A stretch of DNA of 10,488 bases. It comes from Porogramme epimiltina (taxonomy: Eukaryota > Basidiomycota > Agaricomycetes > Polyporales > Polyporaceae). The position numbers and the translations under genes are program-made. Under the pieces are notes generated by a model. The model saw only the letters and a list, made by a program, of their open reading frames with translations, was not told the DNA's origin and ran no database searches. This document shows positions 8,412 through 10,488 of this stretch, in pieces. The stretch's first letter is position 1. Every line of letters starts with the position of its first letter. Where the stretch lies: NCBI GenBank assembly GCA_900155495.1, contig FTLJ01001419.1, positions 1 to 10,488 on the forward strand, given 5' to 3'.

Positions 8412-9443
8412 TGGTTTGGCGTCCGACCTGCAAGATTAGGCGGGAATCGAAGTAAAGCTGAAGGGAGCGCTGCGTGCCTTGGCGTGCCACCTCTGAAGGT
8501 GTGCTTGATGTCCCCTGGAGTATCCGAATATTGCGGAAGAGGCATGCCGGCATTCCAATTGAACGGAGGACCCCGAGTCTGCACCAGATGCTGGGCGTGT
8601 TGCCGAGCGCACAGGCAATGTCGTAAAAGAAGACTTCCATTATTTGGGGTGAGCGTGCGCCCGTTGCGGTGAACTGATCGCAGGCATTGATTCCAGGCCC
8701 TGCTACGCCATGGTGACCAGAAACGACGAGCACGATGTTCAACGCCAAGCCAAAGGTCTACTGCGACTTTGTTGCGTTTATGAGGGACAGCCTGCGTACA
8801 GTAGTCAGCGCCGATGAAGTCCGATTGAGAGACTCGCAGGAGGACGTCACTCTAGACTTCGCCAGACGGCATAAGGTTAGGAACGAAACCTGACAGATCC
8901 ATGGTCAAACACGACATTGATTACAGCTGTGTACACAAACTTCAATCATCCGTGTAAAACGGAACGTTAAGCAGACTTACAAAGAGGCTTATGCTCCATT
9001 GAGGGTCTTAATCACCCCTAGACCTCAGGCCCTAAGTCTTGTAGTCCTCGACGGACCGGGGCTGTAATCGGTGGTATTGCCTAATAGTGCCAAGCTGGGT
9101 GGAATTGGCCATTGGAGTCTGGTCTACTCGAACACCTCATGTGCGCGGTCTTTCAACAAGGTCCTCACGCAATGCCCCGGCAGGCTAGAGCGCATCTTGC
9201 GAAGCTACAGGAGCTCTAGTTTCGTGCGCTACACTCATCTTAAGGCACGTTCAGACCTTGGGCGGTTGGGCTACTGTACTTCCATTTCCGATGGCAGATC
9301 ACTTCTTCGTGGGACTCGCCTGATAAACTCTAACCTAAAAAGCACTCCTCAGCGCAAAGTCGCGCGAAGAGGTTGCCACCTACCCTTACTACACGTGTCT
9401 GTGACTCGCTTCTAAACCTGGTCCATCGCGCTGCCCCGCAGCA

Positions 9444-10339
9444 ATGTTCGGGGGAACGACTCACCAATCCATCGCAGATATCCAGGAGATCGTCTTCATC
9501 ATCTTCTCGAATTTTGAGGATGAAAATTTCGCATCCCGTTCGAGGGGCACCGTCATACATAGTGACCGCAGAACTCTCCTTCGCCTGGCCTTGACATACC
9601 GCAATTTCGTTCGGCCAGCGCTTCACTTTCTGTGGAAGACTCTACCAAGCGACATACCCCTTGCAGAGCTGTTATGCACGCTAGGAATCGCACGGAAGGA
9701 GCTACCATCCAAAAGTCAATCTGTCCATTATGTGAGTCGAGCGGCTGGGAATGGGTGCATTATTGAGTGCCATGTTTACTATGATCTGATGATGACTTTG
9801 ACTCTGTCTCTATCGCGTAGGGGTTGGGCGTTGCAGGAGATCCTCGAGACCACCCAAACTGGGAACGTTTCCGGCAATACACATCCCGTGTGCGCAAGAT
9901 TGTCATTAACCCATTTATCCGCGAAGACCAAAGACCCTTACCTCCATCGCTGTGGAAGGCGGTAGCAACTTTGTCGGGAGAAACGACTTTGCCTCGTCTC
10001 CAGGCAGTCGTGCTGGCGGTTGATGGCGCGTATACAGACTTGGTCGACTCGGAGGGCTATACCCACCTTTTAGCACCATCTACCAAGACGTTGGATCTAA
10101 CACTGTATGGAAGTGGAAGCATCTCAAATGGCAAAGTCATATACGGCACGACGGGCATAGGCCCAGATATGGGCACGAGATATGATGGGAAAATGGACGG
10201 GCATGGCTACCTGCGTCCGGCCGTATCACCGCCGTATTCCTGCCCGATATATTCAAACTGCCCCGGTCATGATACTCACATATTCCGTGCCGGGACAGGC
10301 GACCACACCCGGCACGGAATATGGCCGGGACATGGCTGA
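9444..10339 (+). CDS. F-box-like protein, 5' two exons, apparently truncated or interrupted
   Basis: Exon 1 is 9444-9731 and exon 2 begins at 9821; the 89-nt intron has GTGAGT and a CGTAG acceptor and is in phase 0. The joined frame reaches a stop at 10337-10339 and would give 268 residues. Residues 7-24 (HQSIADIQEIVFIIFSNF) and 45-67 (LLRLALTYRNFVRPALHFLW, then KTL) match the pattern of basidiomycete F-box proteins: a helix with H-x-x-I..EI..IF, then L..LA.T...F..PAL..LW. Exon 2 continues with DHPNWERFRQYTSRVRKI (107-124) and later TLPRLQAVVLAV and LAPSTKTLDLTLYG, as in the leucine-rich part of this family. F-box proteins connect substrates to SCF ubiquitin ligases. The family resemblance fades after about position 10130, and relatives are usually about 400-600 residues, so the end of this frame is probably foreign or decayed sequence. 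The ATG at 9444 follows a possible acceptor (CCCCGCAG), so a further 5' exon is possible. Substrate unknown. Confidence 0.6.
10279..10323. repeat. Perfect hairpin, 16-bp arms
   Basis: CATATTCCGTGCCGGG (10279-10294) is followed by a 13-nt spacer and by its exact reverse complement CCCGGCACGGAATATG (10308-10323). A perfect pair of this length at such spacing is very unlikely by chance. It lies inside the frame of the F-box candidate but after its family resemblance ends. Confidence 0.9.
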
Positions 10340-10341
10340 CT

Positions 10342-10485
10342 CAGTTGACATATCTGGTACATTCCGTCAAAATGTGAGTAAGATGTCTGTCAGATTTGAA
10401 CTATCCCTGCCATATCTCGACCATATTTACACGTGACTTCCCGGGCCGTGCCCCCGCCACAGGAGTGTGCCGGATATGTCAACTG
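10342..10485. repeat. Inverted repeat pair, 15 of 16 matching
   Basis: CAGTTGACATATCTGG at 10342-10357 and CCGGATATGTCAACTG at 10470-10485 are reverse complements except for one base. The arms enclose about 112 bp. Together with the neighbouring hairpin they make the end of the window unusually rich in inverted symmetry. Confidence 0.85.
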
Positions 10486-10488
10486 GCC

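Larger units (their letters stand above)
5906..9443. other. Long gene-poor region
   Basis: About 3.5 kb of mixed composition, lower in GC by eye than the flanking genes. The first 120-150 bp probably hold the 3' untranslated region of the eEF1B gamma transcript (T-rich and TG-rich around 5945-6045), although no canonical AATAAA was seen. Beyond that I find only short open frames on both strands with no recognisable domain, and no tRNA, rRNA, LTR or reverse-transcriptase motif. Two related palindromes (6212-6225 and 8396-8411) are listed separately. The stretch may be old, decayed sequence. Confidence 0.5.
10130..10488. mobile_element. Possible terminal or subterminal region of a DNA transposon
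   Basis: From about 10130 to the window end the sequence changes character. It is crowded with short related motifs in both orientations: GACGGGCAT twice and GATATGGGCAC once (10150-10208), variants of ATATTCCGTGCCGG, and of GACATATC[T/C]GG. It includes a perfect 16-bp-arm hairpin, a 15/16 inverted pair and a 9-bp inverted pair (TACTCACAT at 10273-10281, ATGTGAGTA at 10372-10380). Dense short repeats of both orientations near an end are typical of subterminal regions of several eukaryotic class II elements. No transposase, complete terminal repeat or target duplication is visible, since the window ends here. The exact boundary is uncertain. Confidence 0.35.

Noticed and set aside
8061..8672. 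203-codon plus-strand open frame
   Set aside because: No recognisable domain, no splice context or promoter, and both strands are open over the same interval.
8293..8748. Minus-strand frame containing FYDIAC, reminiscent of the YDIAC motif in KDZ-type transposases
   Set aside because: Only five or six residues match, the following residues do not fit the family, and the frame overlaps open frames of equal quality on the other strand.
1..10488. CRISPR array, bacterial operon or phage-type defence system
   Set aside because: No regularly spaced direct repeats were seen, and the spliceosomal introns show this is eukaryotic nuclear DNA.

Overview
The window looks like a piece of nuclear genome from a filamentous basidiomycete fungus, probably an Agaricomycete. 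It is GC-rich, its genes are cut by many short GT-AG introns (49-81 nt, one of 196 nt), and its recognisable genes are a secreted bicupin oxalate-degrading enzyme, the gamma subunit of elongation factor 1B, and a member of the expanded basidiomycete F-box family. The species cannot be fixed from the sequence alone.

Layout. Positions 58-1980 (minus strand) hold an eight-exon gene for a secreted two-cupin enzyme of the oxalate decarboxylase/oxalate oxidase family; all splice junctions keep frame and give 473 residues. Its promoter lies at about 1981-2150. Positions 2150-4140 are mostly non-coding, with one weak, probably decayed minus-strand candidate (2709-3267). Positions 4211-5905 (plus strand) hold a complete six-exon gene for eEF1B gamma (420 residues) with a pyrimidine-rich leader. 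The two confident genes are divergent, separated by about 2.2 kb. Positions 5906-9443 contain no gene that I can support. Positions 9444-10339 (plus strand) hold the first two exons of an F-box-like protein. Its coding signal stops near 10130, where the sequence becomes rich in short inverted repeats, including a perfect 16-bp-arm hairpin. That suggests the gene is interrupted by the end of a DNA element, or is already decaying.

Functional picture. The genes do not form a pathway. The oxalate enzyme is exported and removes oxalate outside the cell; eEF1B gamma is a housekeeping translation factor; the F-box protein would be a substrate adaptor for ubiquitin ligases. The most interesting point is the active-site lid of the oxalate enzyme, which reads DASG where Bacillus oxalate decarboxylase has SENS. 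This resembles the lid type associated with oxalate oxidase, so the gene may be a hydrogen-peroxide-producing oxidase rather than a decarboxylase. I did not find a convincing new multi-gene system here.
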